A stretch of 64,000 nucleotides of DNA from Hyphomicrobiales bacterium (GCA_028290405.1 JAQGJX010000102.1:1-64000); one strand, 5' to 3'; shown: positions 1 to 10,362, counted from the first letter of the stretch. Notes: generated by a model not told the origin, from the letters alone. Made by a program: numbers and translations.

Positions 1-279
1 TGCCGTTGCGGGCGCTCGCCAAAATGTAGAACCACGCCTGAGGCATGAGAGGCTTCCCAAGGAAGTAACAATGCTACTTGCGCCAGTCAGCGCGTCCACC
101 AACTCGCGGGTTGCATTCACGAGCCACTTGCTTGCGGCTCTGGATCCCGGGTTCGCTTCGCGCCCCGGGAAAGTGGGAGCGAATGAAATGGACAGTGCAG
201 CACCCCCTCCCCCTTCCGTCGCATACCGGCCCCTGCCCGCCCATGCTACACAGCGTCAAACAAGCTCGGACGCGCGACC
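1..279. other. Non-coding leader region upstream of pccB
   Basis: No convincing gene is visible. The short ORFs here have no family resemblance and lie over a palindromic repeat. The promoter of pccB is presumably in this stretch, but I cannot point to a clear -35/-10 pair. Confidence 0.5.
134..174 (+). repeat. Copy of a dispersed GC-rich palindromic repeat
   Basis: The core reads tcccgggttcgcttcgcgc followed by cccggga, an imperfect hairpin. The flank gcggctctgg and the tail gggaaag match the copy at 28920-28961 almost exactly, and a related core lies inverted at 28865-28902 and at 14022-14062. All copies are intergenic. It behaves like the short interspersed palindromes common in Hyphomicrobiales genomes. 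Confidence 0.6.
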
Positions 280-1815
<1,536 letters not shown>

Positions 1816-1836
1816 GGCGGATGCGCCGCGGCGCGC

Positions 1837-1853
1837 CCTTGGCTGGGCCAAGG
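1837..1853. terminator. Hairpin after pccB
   Basis: Perfect 7-bp stem ccttggc/gccaagg with a 3-nt loop, extended by imperfect GC pairing on both sides, starting 21 nt after the pccB stop. There is no T tract, so it is terminator-like rather than a proven intrinsic terminator. Confidence 0.4.
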
Positions 1854-1959
1854 CGCCGCTCCAGTTGGCGCGGCGCGCGCAACCGCCATGTTTACATTTG
1901 ATCCAGCACAAGGCGTTTCAGGCCGCGAGCGCTAGTCTTCCTTCGGAGGAGGCGCCGCC

Positions 1960-2793
1960 ATGTCCTGTCGCGATCTTTTTTGCGTGTTCGAATCCCTTGA
2001 TGGTTCGCTCACGCCCGCCTTCGCCCAGGCGCTCGCCATCGCGCGGGCGCAGAAGGCCTATCTCACCAGCGTGGCCATCGCCCGCACCGTGTCGCCCCCC
2101 GGCTCCGCTTTCAGCTCCGGCGTCGTCGCAGGCGCCCTCGGGTCGGCCAACGAGCGTGTGCGGCACGCCGCCGCCGAAGCCGCACGGGCCGCCGACGACG
2201 CGGCGCGACTTGCGGGCGTGAACCACGCCACGGACGTCCACGAGGGCACGATGGCGCAGAGCTCGCTGTGGATCGCGCGGCGCGCGCGGGCTGCGGACCT
2301 GACGGTGGTGGACCGGCCGTCCAGCATGCTGGAGGCCCGGCAGGCCTTCTTCGAGGACGCCCTGTTCGCCTCCGGCCGGCCGGTGCTCGTCGCCTCCCCC
2401 GGGCACGTGAGCGAGCGCGTCGGCCGCATCGCGCTGGCGTGGGACGGCTCGCAGGTGGCGGCGCGCGCGCTGGGCGATGCGCTGGCGACCTTCCCTGACG
2501 TGCGGCACGCCGACATCATCGTGGTGAGCGGCGAGAAGGACCTCAGTCACGCGGTGCCGGGCGTCGAAATCGCCCGCCATCTGGCGCGGCGCGACATCGC
2601 CGCCAACGTGATCGACGTGGCCGCCGCCTCCCGCAACGCCGCGCGCACGCTGGACGACGCCGCCCGGGCGGCGGGGGCGGACGTTCTCGTGATGGGGGGC
2701 TTCGGCCATTCGCGGCTGCGGGAGTTCGTGCTGGGCGGGGTGACGCGGGAGCTGACGCAGACCGCCGGCCTGCCGCTGCTGCTCTCCCATTAG
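1960..2793 (+). CDS. Universal stress protein (UspA family)
   Basis: The 277-residue protein has a diverged N-terminal alpha/beta half and a clear C-terminal Usp domain. The Usp domain ends in GGFGHSRLREFVLGGVTREL, which matches the ATP-binding G-x2-G-x9-G(S/T) type motif. Tandem-domain Usp proteins of this length are common in alphaproteobacteria and bind nucleotide or respond to stress; the specific role is unknown. The start is supported by a strong ribosome-binding site, ggaggaggcgccgcc, just before the ATG. It lies between pccB and pccA on the same strand, which may mean shared expression, although the 145-bp gap with a hairpin argues for its own promoter. Confidence 0.85.
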   Translation: MSCRDLFCVFESLDGSLTPAFAQALAIARAQKAYLTSVAIARTVSPPGSAFSSGVVAGALGSANERVRHAAAEAARAADDAARLAGVNHATDVHEGTMAQSSLWIARRARAADLTVVDRPSSMLEARQAFFEDALFASGRPVLVASPGHVSERVGRIALAWDGSQVAARALGDALATFPDVRHADIIVVSGEKDLSHAVPGVEIARHLARRDIAANVIDVAAASRNAARTLDDAARAAGADVLVMGGFGHSRLREFVLGGVTRELTQTAGLPLLLSH

Positions 2794-2916
2794 GGCCTTC
2801 TCAACCAAGAGGATTCTGGCCCGCTTAACCGTGCGGCGCGGAACCCCGGAGGATTCATTTTCTGGAAAGACGGGACGCGCCATCCTCATCCTCACAAACG
2901 GAAAACGGAGCGCGTC

Positions 2917-3390
2917 ATGATCTCGGTTCACACCAACCAGCCCCAGGAACTCGCCGTCCAGGCCGCTTGTCGCGCCTCCATCCTCGCGCTCGCCGGCGCC
3001 GGCCGCATCCAGAAGGCGGACGTGGCGCGCCTGCGGGACGAACTGGCCAACGGCGCAGGCGTCGGCATCGCCGAGGCGGACGCACTGTTCGCCCTGGAGC
3101 GCTCCGCCAGGGACGCCTGCCCCGAGTGGACGGCCTTCTTCGTCGAGGCGATCACCGATTTCGTGGTCTGGCAGGCGCGCCCCACCGGCGTCGTCAACAC
3201 CCCCCAGGCCGAATGGCTCATCGCCCAGGCGGACGAGACCCGCACGCTGAACGCCTTCGCGACGCTGGTGAACGTGCTGGCGGAAAGCCACCGGGTCCCA
3301 GCCTGGCTGCCGGCCGCAGTGCGCGGCCGCGGCGCCAAATGGCCGTGCGTGGCCGCAGCCCTGAGCGCGCCCGCGGCCGCCGCCGCCTGA
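2917..3390 (+). CDS. Hypothetical protein, 157 aa
   Basis: I do not recognise a named family. The protein is largely alpha-helical and acidic in the middle, and ends in a low-complexity alanine run. It contains a conserved-looking core around ACPEWTAFFVEAITDFVVW and no signal peptide or membrane segment. A ribosome-binding site (acggagcgcgtc) precedes the ATG. The reading frame is open throughout, and the base composition resembles that of its neighbours. It sits directly upstream of pccA, with a 134-bp gap. A cytoplasmic conserved hypothetical is the safest description. Confidence 0.65.
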   Translation: MISVHTNQPQELAVQAACRASILALAGAGRIQKADVARLRDELANGAGVGIAEADALFALERSARDACPEWTAFFVEAITDFVVWQARPTGVVNTPQAEWLIAQADETRTLNAFATLVNVLAESHRVPAWLPAAVRGRGAKWPCVAAALSAPAAAAA

Positions 3391-3524
3391 GCCGCCGGAG
3401 CGAGGCTGGCATTTAGGCGTATTTACGCGCTCCCCCTGCGCACATAAGACAGAAAGCACACGGGGAGCGGACGCGGCTGAAAAGACCGCCACGCTCCAGC
3501 GGATTTCTTCTGGCCGGGGCGCAG

Positions 3525-5534
3525 ATGTTCGACAAGATTCTCATCGCCAATCGTGGCGAAATCGCCTGCCGGGTCATCAAGACCGCGCGCCGCATGGGCA
3601 TCAAGACCGTGGCGGTCTATTCGGACGCCGACAAGGACGCCCTGCATGTGGAGATGGCCGACGAGGCCGTGCACATCGGCCCGCCCGCCGCCGCCGAATC
3701 CTACCTGGTCATCGACAAGATCATCGAGGCCTGCAAGCGCACCGGCGCGCAGGCGGTGCATCCGGGCTACGGCTTCCTGTCCGAGCGCGAGGCCTTCGCG
3801 GAGGCGCTGAAGGCCAACGGCATCGTCTTCATCGGGCCCAACCAGCGCGCCATCGCCGCCATGGGCGACAAGATCGAATCCAAGAAGTTCGCCAACGCCG
3901 CAAAGGTCTCGACGGTGCCGGGGTTCCTGGGCGTCATTGAATCCCCCGAGCACGCCGTGCGGATCGCCGACGAGATCGGCTACCCGGTGATGATCAAGGC
4001 GTCGGCGGGCGGCGGCGGCAAGGGCATGCGCATCGCCAACATCCGCGCCGACGTGGCGGAGGGCTTCACGCGCGCCAAGTCGGAAGCCATGTCGTCGTTC
4101 GGCGACGACCGCGTGTTCATCGAGAAGTTCATCGTCAACCCGCGCCACATCGAAATCCAGATCCTGGGCGACAAGCACGGCAACGTGATTTATCTGGGCG
4201 AGCGCGAATGCTCCATCCAGCGCCGCAACCAGAAGGTCATCGAGGAAGCTCCCTCGCCGCTGCTGGACGAGGAGACGCGCCGCGCCATGGGCGAACAGGC
4301 GGTCGCGCTGGCCAAAGCGGTCGATTACGATTCCGCCGGCACGGTCGAATTCGTCGCCGGGCAGGACAAGAGCTTCTACTTCCTCGAAATGAACACCCGG
4401 CTGCAGGTGGAGCATCCGGTGACGGAGCTGATCACCGGCGTCGATCTCGTGGAGCAGATGATCCGCGTGGCCGCCGGCGAGCCCCTCGCGATCAAGCAAT
4501 CGGACGTGCACCTGAAAGGCTGGGCGGTCGAAAGCCGCATCTATGCGGAAGATCCCACGCGCGGGTTCCTGCCCTCCACCGGGCGCCTCGTGAAGTATCG
4601 CCCGCCAGCCGAAGGGCATGCGGACGGCGTGACCGTGCGCAACGACACGGGCGTGTTCGAGGGCGGCGAGATTTCGATCTGGTACGACCCCATGATCGCG
4701 AAACTCGTGACCCATGCGGGCGACCGGGCGGAAGCCATTGCGGCGCAGGCGCGCGCGCTCGACGAGTTCGTCATCGACGGCATTCGGCACAACATCGCGT
4801 TCCTGTCCGCGCTGATGCAGCATCCGCGCTGGAAAGAGGCGCGCCTCTCCACCGGCTTCATAGCCGAAGAGTTTCCCGAAGGCTTCTCGCCCCTGGGGGC
4901 GGAAGGCGAGCGGGCGCATGTGCTGGCGTGCGTGGCGGCCGCCATCGACCACGTGCTGAACGAGCGCAAGCGGCTCATCTCCGGCCAGTTGCGCACGCAA
5001 CATGCGGTGGCGTTCGAGCGTAACCGCTGCGTGATGCTGGACAAGCGGCGGCATGACGTGACGCTGGACGACGGCGACGGCGCGCTGCTGGTGCGCTTCG
5101 GCGACGAGAGCGGCCACGCCCACAGGATCTCGTCGCAATGGGCGCCGGGCGACGCGGTGTGGCGCGGGACGCTGGACGACGAGCAGATCGCCGTGCAGGT
5201 GCGCCCCATCCTCAACGGCTTCCAGCTCGCCCACGCGGGCGTCAGCGTCGAGGCGCGGGTGTATACGCAGCGCGAGGCGGAGCTTGCGGCCTTGATGCCC
5301 GAGAAAGTCCCCGCCGACACGTCGAGGACGCTGCTGTGCCCCATGCCGGGCCTGGTCAAGGCCATTCTCGTGTCGGAAGGACAGGAGGTGCAGGCCGGCG
5401 AGGCTCTGGCGATGGTGGAAGCCATGAAGATGGAGAACGTGCTGCGCGCCGAGCGCAACGTGACCGTGACGAAAATCACCGCCCGGGAAGGCGACAGCCT
5501 GCCGGTGGACGCCGTCATCATGGAATTCGCCTGA
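3525..5534 (+). CDS. pccA: Propionyl-CoA carboxylase alpha (biotin carboxylase + carrier) subunit
   Basis: The 669-residue protein contains, in order, a biotin carboxylase N-domain (starts MFDKILIANRGEIACRV), an ATP-grasp domain with glycine-rich loop KASAGGGGKGMRI near residue 160, the biotin carboxylase signature EMNTRLQVEHPVTE near 290, a BC C-domain, a linker domain that docks onto PccB, and a biotin carrier domain. The carrier motif EAMKMEN puts the biotinylated lysine at about residue 635. It carboxylates its own biotin with ATP and bicarbonate, and PccB then transfers the CO2 to propionyl-CoA. Length and domain order are normal for PccA. Confidence 0.94.
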   Translation: MFDKILIANRGEIACRVIKTARRMGIKTVAVYSDADKDALHVEMADEAVHIGPPAAAESYLVIDKIIEACKRTGAQAVHPGYGFLSEREAFAEALKANGIVFIGPNQRAIAAMGDKIESKKFANAAKVSTVPGFLGVIESPEHAVRIADEIGYPVMIKASAGGGGKGMRIANIRADVAEGFTRAKSEAMSSFGDDRVFIEKFIVNPRHIEIQILGDKHGNVIYLGERECSIQRRNQKVIEEAPSPLLDEETRRAMGEQAVALAKAVDYDSAGTVEFVAGQDKSFYFLEMNTRLQVEHPVTELITGVDLVEQMIRVAAGEPLAIKQSDVHLKGWAVESRIYAEDPTRGFLPSTGRLVKYRPPAEGHADGVTVRNDTGVFEGGEISIWYDPMIAKLVTHAGDRAEAIAAQARALDEFVIDGIRHNIAFLSALMQHPRWKEARLSTGFIAEEFPEGFSPLGAEGERAHVLACVAAAIDHVLNERKRLISGQLRTQHAVAFERNRCVMLDKRRHDVTLDDGDGALLVRFGDESGHAHRISSQWAPGDAVWRGTLDDEQIAVQVRPILNGFQLAHAGVSVEARVYTQREAELAALMPEKVPADTSRTLLCPMPGLVKAILVSEGQEVQAGEALAMVEAMKMENVLRAERNVTVTKITAREGDSLPVDAVIMEFA

Positions 5535-5550
5535 CCGCCTGACGAGGCGG
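5535..5550. terminator. Hairpin directly after pccA stop
   Basis: Stem ccgcc/ggcgg with loop tgacga starts at the first base after the pccA stop codon. There is no T tract. It is a weak terminator candidate. Confidence 0.3.
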
Positions 5551-5613
5551 GGGACCCGGCGTCCGGCCACAGCAATCAATTGCCTCCTGCGGCGAAAGGC
5601 CTACGCTGCGCGC

Positions 5614-6861
5614 TTGGGATTCGGCGCAGGTTCGGGGACATCAGGAGTGCAAAAGCGAGATTACCCGGTCGTGCCCTGGCGAACGCAGGGGCCGATTTAC
5701 GGTGCGGGGTTTTTCGCCAGCAGCCTGACGGACGTCACCTCCATCATCCTGCCGCTCTGGCTTGCGGGCACGGGCGCTTCCGCCGCCGCCATCGGCCTCA
5801 TCATCGGCGCCAAGCATATCCTGCCGTTCTTCTTCGCCATCCATGGCGGGGCGCTGATGGACCGGTTCGGCGCGCGCCGGCTGATGATCCTGTGCTCCAT
5901 GGCGAGCGTGATCGCGCTGCCGCTGTTTCCCGTCGTCGGCTGGCTTCCGGCGGTGGTGGCGCTGCAAATGCTCAGCGGCTTTGGCTCCGCGATGGGCTGG
6001 CTTGGCGCTCAAACGCTGTTCGGCCAGACGACCCACGGCAATCCGGCGCTCGCGGGGCGCTTCGCGTTCGCGCTGCGCATGGGCGGCTTCGTGGGCCCGC
6101 CGCTGGCCGGGCTGGCGTGGGACCATACGGGCGTCGCGGGCGGGTTCGCGTTTCTGTGCCTGTGGGCCTTCGGCACCGTGGCGTGCTCCTTCCTCGTGCC
6201 CCGTCAGGACGACGTGGTGCCCGAGGGCGGGCGGCGGCTGCGCGCGGCCGACCTCGCGCCCAAGGTGGCGGACTACCGCGCCGCCCTTCGGCTCGCCACC
6301 ATCCCGGCCATGAGCGTCGTGCTGATGGTCACCGTGGTGCGCATCGCGGCCAGCAGCGTGCAGGACTCGTTCTATCCGCTCTACCTGCACACCATCGGCT
6401 TCTCGGCCACCGAGATCGGCGTGCTGATGACCACCTCGGCGGCGACCGCCGCCGCCAGCGCGCTGCTGATCGGCCACGTGCTGCGCTACATGTCCGGCAT
6501 GTGGGCGCTGGTGATCGCCACCGCGGGCTCGGTGATCTTCGTCTCCATCACGCCCCTCATGACCAGCTTCACGGCCTTCGCGGTCGTGGGCGCGCTGCGG
6601 GGCGTGTGCATGGGGGTGAGCCAGCCGCTCATGCTCTCCATGCTCATCGAAGTGTCCGGCCGGGGCTCGCAGGGCAAGGGCGCGGCGCTGCGCACCACCG
6701 CCAACCGGGCGGCCGCCACCATCACGCCCATCTCCATGGGCGTCGTGGCGGCGTTCTCCGGCCTGGCGGCGAGCTTCCTCATCGTCGGCGGGGCGCTGCT
6801 GGGCGCCGTGGGCCTCATCGCCATTCACCTGCTGCGCCGCCCGCATCTCGCGCGCGACTGA
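5614..6861 (+). CDS. MFS transporter
   Basis: The protein of about 415 residues has roughly twelve hydrophobic segments and the cytoplasmic loop motif GALMDRFGARR between TM2 and TM3, the classic major facilitator signature. The first half begins with GPIYGAGFFASSLTDVTSIILPL. It is an inner-membrane secondary transporter, probably an exporter; the substrate cannot be read from the sequence. The track start is TTG at 5614. A GTG at 5647, 11 codons later, gives VQKRDYPVVPW and is also possible; neither has an ideal ribosome-binding site. It follows pccA by 79 bp on the same strand. Confidence 0.85.
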   Translation: MGFGAGSGTSGVQKRDYPVVPWRTQGPIYGAGFFASSLTDVTSIILPLWLAGTGASAAAIGLIIGAKHILPFFFAIHGGALMDRFGARRLMILCSMASVIALPLFPVVGWLPAVVALQMLSGFGSAMGWLGAQTLFGQTTHGNPALAGRFAFALRMGGFVGPPLAGLAWDHTGVAGGFAFLCLWAFGTVACSFLVPRQDDVVPEGGRRLRAADLAPKVADYRAALRLATIPAMSVVLMVTVVRIAASSVQDSFYPLYLHTIGFSATEIGVLMTTSAATAAASALLIGHVLRYMSGMWALVIATAGSVIFVSITPLMTSFTAFAVVGALRGVCMGVSQPLMLSMLIEVSGRGSQGKGAALRTTANRAAATITPISMGVVAAFSGLAASFLIVGGALLGAVGLIAIHLLRRPHLARD

Positions 6862-6947
6862 CGCGCGGGCCGACACGCCACCAATTCGCTCGATTTACAG
6901 CTTGAGCTGTGCTTACGTCGGGCATTCCGATTGGAGGAGATATTTTC

Positions 6948-7424
6948 ATGAAGTCATTTCACGTCGCCCTCGCCGCCTGCGCGCTGGGCCTTGCGCTCGC
7001 CGCCCCCACGTCGGCGGGCGCCCTGCCGCTGGCCCCGCAAAAGACGCAGGTCTCCGAATCCCTGATCGTGGACGTGCAGGCGCGGCGCGGGCGCCCCGCC
7101 CCCCGCCAGCAGCGCCGGCGCGGCGTCTCCCAGGGCGGAGTCGCGCTGGGCATCGGCGCCGCAGCGCTGATCGGCGTCATCGGCGCCGCCGCCATGGCGC
7201 GCCAGAACCGCGTCTACGAGCAGCCCTACGGCTATCCGCCGAACGCCTACCCGGTGCATGGGGGCTACGCGCCGTACGGCTACGAAGACCCCTACGCGCC
7301 CCACCACGCCTATTCGCAACCGCGCCCGCCCCGTCCCTCGCCGTTCTGCCATATCGAGCAGCAGCAGGTGTTCGACGCCTACGGCAACCGCGCCGGGGCC
7401 CGCAACATCCGCGTCTGCCGCTGA
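6948..7424 (+). CDS. Small exported protein with Gly/Tyr/Pro-rich tail
   Basis: Start chosen at the ATG at 6948, which has the ribosome-binding site ttggaggagat; the track ORF begins 13 codons earlier. The 158-residue protein opens with a Sec signal peptide (MKSFHVALAACALGLALA, cleavage near TSAGA). A basic stretch rich in Arg/Gln follows, then one hydrophobic segment GVALGIGAAALIGVIGAAAM, then a Tyr/Pro/His-rich tail ending CHIEQQQVFDAYGNRAGARNIRVC. Two cysteines in the C-terminal 35 residues could form a disulphide. Similar small cell-envelope proteins are common in Hyphomicrobiales, without known function. Confidence 0.7.
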   Translation: MKSFHVALAACALGLALAAPTSAGALPLAPQKTQVSESLIVDVQARRGRPAPRQQRRRGVSQGGVALGIGAAALIGVIGAAAMARQNRVYEQPYGYPPNAYPVHGGYAPYGYEDPYAPHHAYSQPRPPRPSPFCHIEQQQVFDAYGNRAGARNIRVCR

Positions 7425-7460
7425 CGGCGCGGCGAGCGCACGCGCCAAGCAAGAAAAACA

Positions 7461-7496
7461 CGACGGCGCAGCCTGCGCAGGTGGGCAGCGCCGTCG
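7461..7496. terminator. Large hairpin in the 7.43-7.58 kb gap
   Basis: A 9-bp stem cgacggcgc/gcgccgtcg encloses a smaller hairpin cctgcgcagg. It lies 36 nt after the stop of the exported protein gene and is followed by a short AT-rich stretch (gctatatatg) that could also serve as a -10 element for the next gene. Terminator role inferred. Confidence 0.4.
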
Positions 7497-7585
7497 CTTG
7501 CTATATATGTGTGCAATAACATGCGTGAGGCGGATGCGGGCGCCCCCCTGTCCGTTCGCATCCGTCCGAGTCCGGGAGTCCGTGC

Positions 7586-8563
7586 ATGCCGTCGCAGCCT
7601 GATTGGAGGATTCCCTCCGGCCAGCAACCCAAGGCCGAGGACTACGCCTACGATCTCGACACGGCCCTGAATTCAATCGTGACCCTGACGGCGCAGGCGC
7701 CGGACGACGCGTTCACGGCGGAGACGCTGGGCACCTTGCGGGCCGGCAACGGCGTGGTGATCGGCGAGAACGGGCTTGTGCTCACCATCGGCTATCTCAT
7801 CACCGAGGCGGACGACGTGTGGCTACGGGCCAACGACGGGCGCACCTTCCCGGCCCATGTGGTCGCGTACGACCAGGAGACCGGCTTCGGGCTGGTGCAG
7901 GCGCTCGCGCGGTTCGACCTGCCCGCCCTGCCGCTGGGCAGTTCGGCGGACGCGCGCGTGGGCGATCCCATCGTGGTGGCGGGCGCTGGCGGGCGCGAGC
8001 ACAGCGTGGCGGCGCGCATCGCAGCCAAGCAGGAATTCGCCGGCTACTGGGAATATGTGCTCGACGAGGCCTTCTACACGGCGCCCGCCCATCCCAACTG
8101 GGGCGGCACGGGCGTCATCGACGAAAAGGGCGAGCTGATCGGCATCGGCTCGCTGCATCTCGAGCAGGGCGAGGAAGACGGCAAGCGCGGCCACCTCAAC
8201 ATGGTCGTGCCCATAGACCTGTTGAAGCCCATTCTCAACGATCTCGTGACGCTTGGGCGCCGCAGCACGCCGCCAAAGCCGTGGCTGGGGCTCTACGCCT
8301 CCGAGCTGGAGGAGCGCGTCGTGGTGGTGGGGCGCAGCCAGCGCGGCCCGGCCCGCAAGGCGGACCTGCGCAACGGAGACATCATCGTGGCGGTGGCGGG
8401 AGAGCCCGTCGCCACGCTGGCGCAGCTGTATCGCGGCATCCAGGCCCAGGGCGACGCGGGCGTGGAAGTGCCCCTCACGGTGCATCGGGACGGACGCACG
8501 TTCGACGTGCACGTGCGCTCCAGCGACCGCGCCCGCATGTTCAAGGCCCCCAAGCTGCACTAG
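7586..8563 (+). CDS. HtrA/DegP-like protein with lost catalytic triad, plus PDZ domain
   Basis: The 325-residue protein has a trypsin-like beta-barrel domain (about 30-225) and a C-terminal PDZ domain (about 230-310, with ADLRNGDIIVAVAGEPV). It aligns with S1C peptidases, but each catalytic position is changed. VTNNHVV becomes LTIGYLI (His to Tyr70), TDLAVL becomes TGFGLV (Asp to Gly100), and GNSGGP becomes PNWGGTG (Ser to Trp172). There is no signal peptide, so it is probably cytoplasmic, unlike DegP. It is best read as a pseudoprotease with a binding or scaffold role. Automatic annotation would call it a serine protease; I consider that wrong for activity. Confidence 0.82.
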   Translation: MPSQPDWRIPSGQQPKAEDYAYDLDTALNSIVTLTAQAPDDAFTAETLGTLRAGNGVVIGENGLVLTIGYLITEADDVWLRANDGRTFPAHVVAYDQETGFGLVQALARFDLPALPLGSSADARVGDPIVVAGAGGREHSVAARIAAKQEFAGYWEYVLDEAFYTAPAHPNWGGTGVIDEKGELIGIGSLHLEQGEEDGKRGHLNMVVPIDLLKPILNDLVTLGRRSTPPKPWLGLYASELEERVVVVGRSQRGPARKADLRNGDIIVAVAGEPVATLAQLYRGIQAQGDAGVEVPLTVHRDGRTFDVHVRSSDRARMFKAPKLH

Positions 8564-8566
8564 CGG

Positions 8567-8899
8567 CTAGATAGGTTTGCGGCCCAGCAGTTTCAGCGCC
8601 ACGTTGCGGCCGAGGCGCAAGGCTGGATAGACCGCCGCCGCCACCCGTTCCGACCGCAGGGGGCTGACGCGGCTCGACAGCCGCGACAAAAGCGCGACCG
8701 CCCGCGCGCCGTGGCGCACGTCGCCATCCATGTCCACCACCATGCCGGCGTTGAGGTCGAGCCCGTACTGCGCGGCGAACTCGGGCTCGCGCCGCGCGTC
8801 CACGAGCCGCACGTCGAACCGCTCGCGCAGCCGCAGCAGCTTCACGTAGCTGCTGCAGAACGGGCAGTCTCCGTCATAGACGATGTGCAGGTACGCCAT
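8567..8899 (-). CDS. DCC-family thiol-disulphide oxidoreductase-like protein (DUF393)
   Basis: Start set at ATG 8899, giving MAYLHIVYDGDCPFCSSYVK; the track ORF adds 12 unlikely residues. The DGDCPFC motif near the N-terminus is the CxxC redox signature of the DCC family. The protein is 110 residues, within the usual family range of 110-140. It overlaps the 3' end of the upstream HTTM gene by 26 bp, so the two are translationally coupled. The pairing of DCC with HTTM proteins recurs in bacteria, but the substrate is unknown. Confidence 0.85.
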   Translation of the reverse strand: MAYLHIVYDGDCPFCSSYVKLLRLRERFDVRLVDARREPEFAAQYGLDLNAGMVVDMDGDVRHGARAVALLSRLSSRVSPLRSERVAAAVYPALRLGRNVALKLLGRKPI

Positions 8900-9734
8900 G
8901 GCCTTGCATCCGGTCGAGGAAGCGATGCGCCGCATCGGGATCGAGAAGCGCCAGATAGAGCGCCATCATGGTGGCCGAATAGGTGTTCACCGGCAACAGC
9001 ACGTAAAACGTCGCGTGCAACGCCAGCCCCATGGGCAGCACGAACGCCCGCCATGGCCGCACGAAGATCGCGAAAGCGAGCGCGTACTCCACCAGCACCA
9101 CGACGACCGCCAGCGCGGGCAGCAGCGGCCCCATGGCCAGCAAGGGCTCCAGCGCCCGGCCCGTATAGGTCCAGGTGAACGCCTGTTCGAGGCGCTCGCC
9201 CGACAGGAAGGACCAGTTCGTCTTGTCCACCGCGGTCCAGAAGTAGAGCGCGCCCAGTTGCAGGGCGATGAGGCGCTGCGCCCACAGCGGCCGACGCTCG
9301 GGCGTCTCCCGCCCCCGCATGAGCTCGCGATAGCGATCCACCGAATACGACCGCCCGCAGGGGGAGAGCGCCAGCAGGCTCACGCCCGCCAGCAGGATGT
9401 AGATGTGGTGCGCGCCCCAGCCGGGCTGGCCCAGCACGTGGCCCATGTAGAAATACATGGTGGCCAGCATGATCGCGACCCCGGCGCACGCGGCCTGCGC
9501 CATGTAGCCGACGAGCATCATCGTCACCAGCGCGAAGAACGCCACGCCCAGCAGCAGGAATGAGAGCGAATCTCCCTGGTAGAGAGAGAGTTCCGCCCCG
9601 AAGCGCACGAACGTCAGCACCGCGAGCGCGATGCGCATGAGGGCGAGCGGGCGCGTGGAGCCGTGCGCCTGCGCGCCCCAGTCGAGGAAGGCGTCAATGG
9701 GCGCGCGGGCGGGCCGCCACGCAAGAGCGCTCAT
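8874..9734 (-). CDS. HTTM-domain integral membrane protein
   Basis: Start set at ATG 9734, whose ATGA overlaps the upstream stop; the longer track start would lie inside the neighbour. The 286-residue protein has about eight hydrophobic segments and the sequence YFWTAVDKTNWSFLSGERL, which resembles the HTTM (vitamin-K-dependent gamma-carboxylase-like) family. It is an inner-membrane protein. Bacterial HTTM proteins have no established reaction. It is the middle gene of a three-gene overlapping operon with a DCC protein and a small membrane protein. Confidence 0.8.
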   Translation of the reverse strand: MSALAWRPARAPIDAFLDWGAQAHGSTRPLALMRIALAVLTFVRFGAELSLYQGDSLSFLLLGVAFFALVTMMLVGYMAQAACAGVAIMLATMYFYMGHVLGQPGWGAHHIYILLAGVSLLALSPCGRSYSVDRYRELMRGRETPERRPLWAQRLIALQLGALYFWTAVDKTNWSFLSGERLEQAFTWTYTGRALEPLLAMGPLLPALAVVVVLVEYALAFAIFVRPWRAFVLPMGLALHATFYVLLPVNTYSATMMALYLALLDPDAAHRFLDRMQGHGVPAHRL

Positions 9735-10198
9735 TTGCCGGCCTCGCCGAACTGCGCCTTCGCGGACCCGCCGCACACGTCGTCCACCGCCAGCGGACGC
9801 CAGCCGGTGAACGTCGCCACGCTGCCTTCAAACGACAGCCGCGCGCCCTCGCCCGCATCGCCGCAAAGGCGCGCGGCGAACGCCTTCACGTCCGCAGGCT
9901 CGAAGATGCGCCGCTCCAGCGGCAGCGTCATGAAACTCGGAAGCGCCACGACCTCCAGCGGCGACAGGACGAGCGCGCCGTCGGGGCGATGCAGCGTGAA
10001 CCGCCCCTTGGGCAGGCCAATGCCGGCGCCGGCGAACATCACCCATTCGCGCAGGAACATGGAATGCGCGCCGAAGAGCTGGCCGGGCGCAGGCCCCAGC
10101 AGGATAAAGGTGGCGAGGGCGGCGAACGCGACACGGCGGGCGCTGCGCGGCCGGGCGACCGCCGGGGCGCAGTGGGGACTGTCGAAGGTCATGGTCAT
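9731..10198 (-). CDS. Small membrane-anchored hypothetical protein of the HTTM operon
   Basis: The 155-residue protein has one N-terminal transmembrane segment (VAFAALATFILLGPAPGQLF) followed by a soluble domain predicted to lie outside the membrane. I do not recognise the domain. Its stop overlaps the HTTM start by 4 bp (ATGA), so it belongs to the same operon and probably the same complex. Two cysteines (around residues 110 and 140) could be redox partners of the DCC protein; this is inference. Confidence 0.65.
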   Translation of the reverse strand: MTMTFDSPHCAPAVARPRSARRVAFAALATFILLGPAPGQLFGAHSMFLREWVMFAGAGIGLPKGRFTLHRPDGALVLSPLEVVALPSFMTLPLERRIFEPADVKAFAARLCGDAGEGARLSFEGSVATFTGWRPLAVDDVCGGSAKAQFGEAGK

Positions 10199-10362
10199 GA
10201 AATGGTCCGGACTTTTTGAAAATGGCTGACGCCAAGGCTACGCCAGCACGCTTAACCGTGAGTGAAAGGGCGACTGGCCGAGGCGGGTTGTGGCCGCGCC
10301 TTCTTCTTGCCATTCTGGGCCACGGACGGGGCGTCATGATCCCGCCGACGGGGATGGAAACA

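Noticed and set aside
3423-5579. 718-aa minus-strand ORF opposite pccA
   Set aside because: Antisense shadow; composition dominated by His, Arg and Ala; pccA is clear on the other strand.
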